A stretch of DNA of 13,959 bases from an uncultured Maritalea sp. (lineage in GTDB: Bacteria; Pseudomonadota; Alphaproteobacteria; Rhizobiales; Devosiaceae). The stretch lies in the NCBI GenBank assembly GCA_913055925.1, contig CAJXLH010000035.1:1-13959 (forward strand), given 5' to 3'. The notes under the pieces are model-generated. The model was not told where the DNA came from. It saw only the letters and a program-made list of their open reading frames with translations, and ran no database searches. Position numbers and translations under genes: made by a program. Within the stretch, counting starts at the first letter, position 1. Every line of letters starts with the position of its first letter. Shown here in pieces: positions 13,398 through 13,959 of this stretch.

Positions 13398-13940
13398 CAC
13401 GCCAGATTGAGCGGTTTTGATAAACTCAAGCTCACCGTTGTGTACCATCCACAGAAGGTTTAGCCCTTCCAATAGTGCAACAATTTCGCGTGCTTTTTCC
13501 GTTGAGTTGGGGACGCCATCTGTTTTCAACATTTCAGCAATTGTCGCCGCATATTGCTCGTAAAAGCCCAAAACCATTTTGCGTGCTTTGTCATCACGGC
13601 CGGCGAGCGCAAGAAATTCAAATCCCACAGATTGGAAATGCGCGCCGCCTTCCATTGCTTCACCGACAATCGCGAGCCAATCGCACAGGCGATCCGCAGT
13701 TGAGTTGCCCTCTGGGATCATTTTCAACGCGCTGAGATTGGCGTCAAAGAACTGCTCCAACAAAGCAAAAACCAACGCGTCCTTGTTTTTGAAATAAAGA
13801 TAAATGGCTGCTTTTGAGAGCCCCGCCTCAGCCGCAACATCATCAAGCTTGGCGCCTTGAACGCCATCACGCGCAAAGATTTTTGCGGCAGCGCCTAATA
13901 TGGCGGGGATACGTTCATGACTTCGATCTGGGCGAGGCAA
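13380..13940 (-). CDS. TetR/AcrR-family transcriptional regulator
   Basis: A 186-residue repressor-type protein. Residues about 8-55 are a classical TetR DNA-binding domain: RIPAILGAAAKIFARDGVQG leads into the HTH KLDDVAAEAGLSKAAIYLYF, closed by KNKDALVFALLEQFF. The rest is all-helical and variable, as expected for the ligand-binding and dimer domain; SVGFEFLALAGRDDKARKMV resembles the C-terminal segment (TetR_C) of a common proteobacterial subgroup. TTG at 13940 is the start, with AAGGA about seven bases upstream on the minus strand. The start lies 19 bases from the window edge, so the promoter, operator and any divergent target gene are outside view. It ends tail-to-tail with the rhomboid gene, overlapping by CTAA; nothing links the two functionally. 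Confidence 0.93.
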   Translation of the reverse strand: MPRPDRSHERIPAILGAAAKIFARDGVQGAKLDDVAAEAGLSKAAIYLYFKNKDALVFALLEQFFDANLSALKMIPEGNSTADRLCDWLAIVGEAMEGGAHFQSVGFEFLALAGRDDKARKMVLGFYEQYAATIAEMLKTDGVPNSTEKAREIVALLEGLNLLWMVHNGELEFIKTAQSGVRALLG

Positions 13941-13959
13941 AGCGGTTCCTTAGCTCTTA

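Noticed and set aside
1..13959. CRISPR arrays, insertion-sequence transposases, prophage genes, toxin-antitoxin or defence systems
   Set aside because: No spaced direct repeats, transposase or integrase motifs, or known defence domains were seen; apart from short control regions and the palindromic element, the window is filled by recognisable housekeeping or regulatory genes.

Overview
The window reads as chromosomal core DNA of an alphaproteobacterium, most likely of the Hyphomicrobiales (Rhizobiales). The evidence is the protein families seen together: a short alphaproteobacterial DsbB, a YqaA/DedA protein, a stand-alone HNH protein, GluQ-RS, and a HIG1-type twin-membrane protein next to a PduO-type cobalamin adenosyltransferase. 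A double-HAMP dCache chemoreceptor and several TTG/GTG starts fit the same group. This is family recognition by eye; no search was run, and a genus cannot be named with confidence.

Layout. 1-1022: 3' part of a CPA2 (KefB/KefC-like) cation:proton antiporter with its RCK domain, ending tail-to-tail with a winged-helix regulator (1019-1609, minus). That regulator is divergent from a secreted serine hydrolase (1656-2840), with an AT-rich palindrome over the regulator's start. 2878-5211 (minus): an amino-acid-type dCache methyl-accepting chemotaxis protein with its own terminator, whose hairpin contains the hydrolase stop codon. 5212-5611: a control region with a tRNA-Leu(CAA) gene, its terminator, and two back-to-back promoters sharing a palindrome. 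5612-6720: a YqaA-like membrane protein followed by DsbB. 6752-6894: a 143-bp imperfect palindrome. 6892-8920 (minus): HNH protein, carboxylesterase and AlkA-type DNA glycosylase; the last two overlap by ATGA. 8963-9820: GluQ-RS. 9838-10812 (minus): an atypical SDR, divergent from a LysR regulator (10913-11821), with nested inverted repeats between them. 11838-13383: HIG1 protein, cobalamin adenosyltransferase and a rhomboid protease, ending tail-to-tail with a TetR regulator (13380-13940).

How the genes fit together. Most are housekeeping: envelope redox (DsbB), DNA alkylation repair (AlkA), tRNA modification (GluQ-RS), cofactor adenosylation, respiration and membrane proteolysis. Two pairs look like small self-contained regulatory units: wHTH/serine hydrolase and LysR/SDR. 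Each is a divergent regulator-enzyme pair with a palindrome in the shared promoter.

I found no phage, insertion sequence with transposase, CRISPR array, toxin-antitoxin pair or defence island, and no convincing new multi-gene system. The best leads are the 143-bp hairpin element at 6752-6894, the two palindromic divergent promoters, and the ligand motif that predicts amino-acid sensing by the chemoreceptor.
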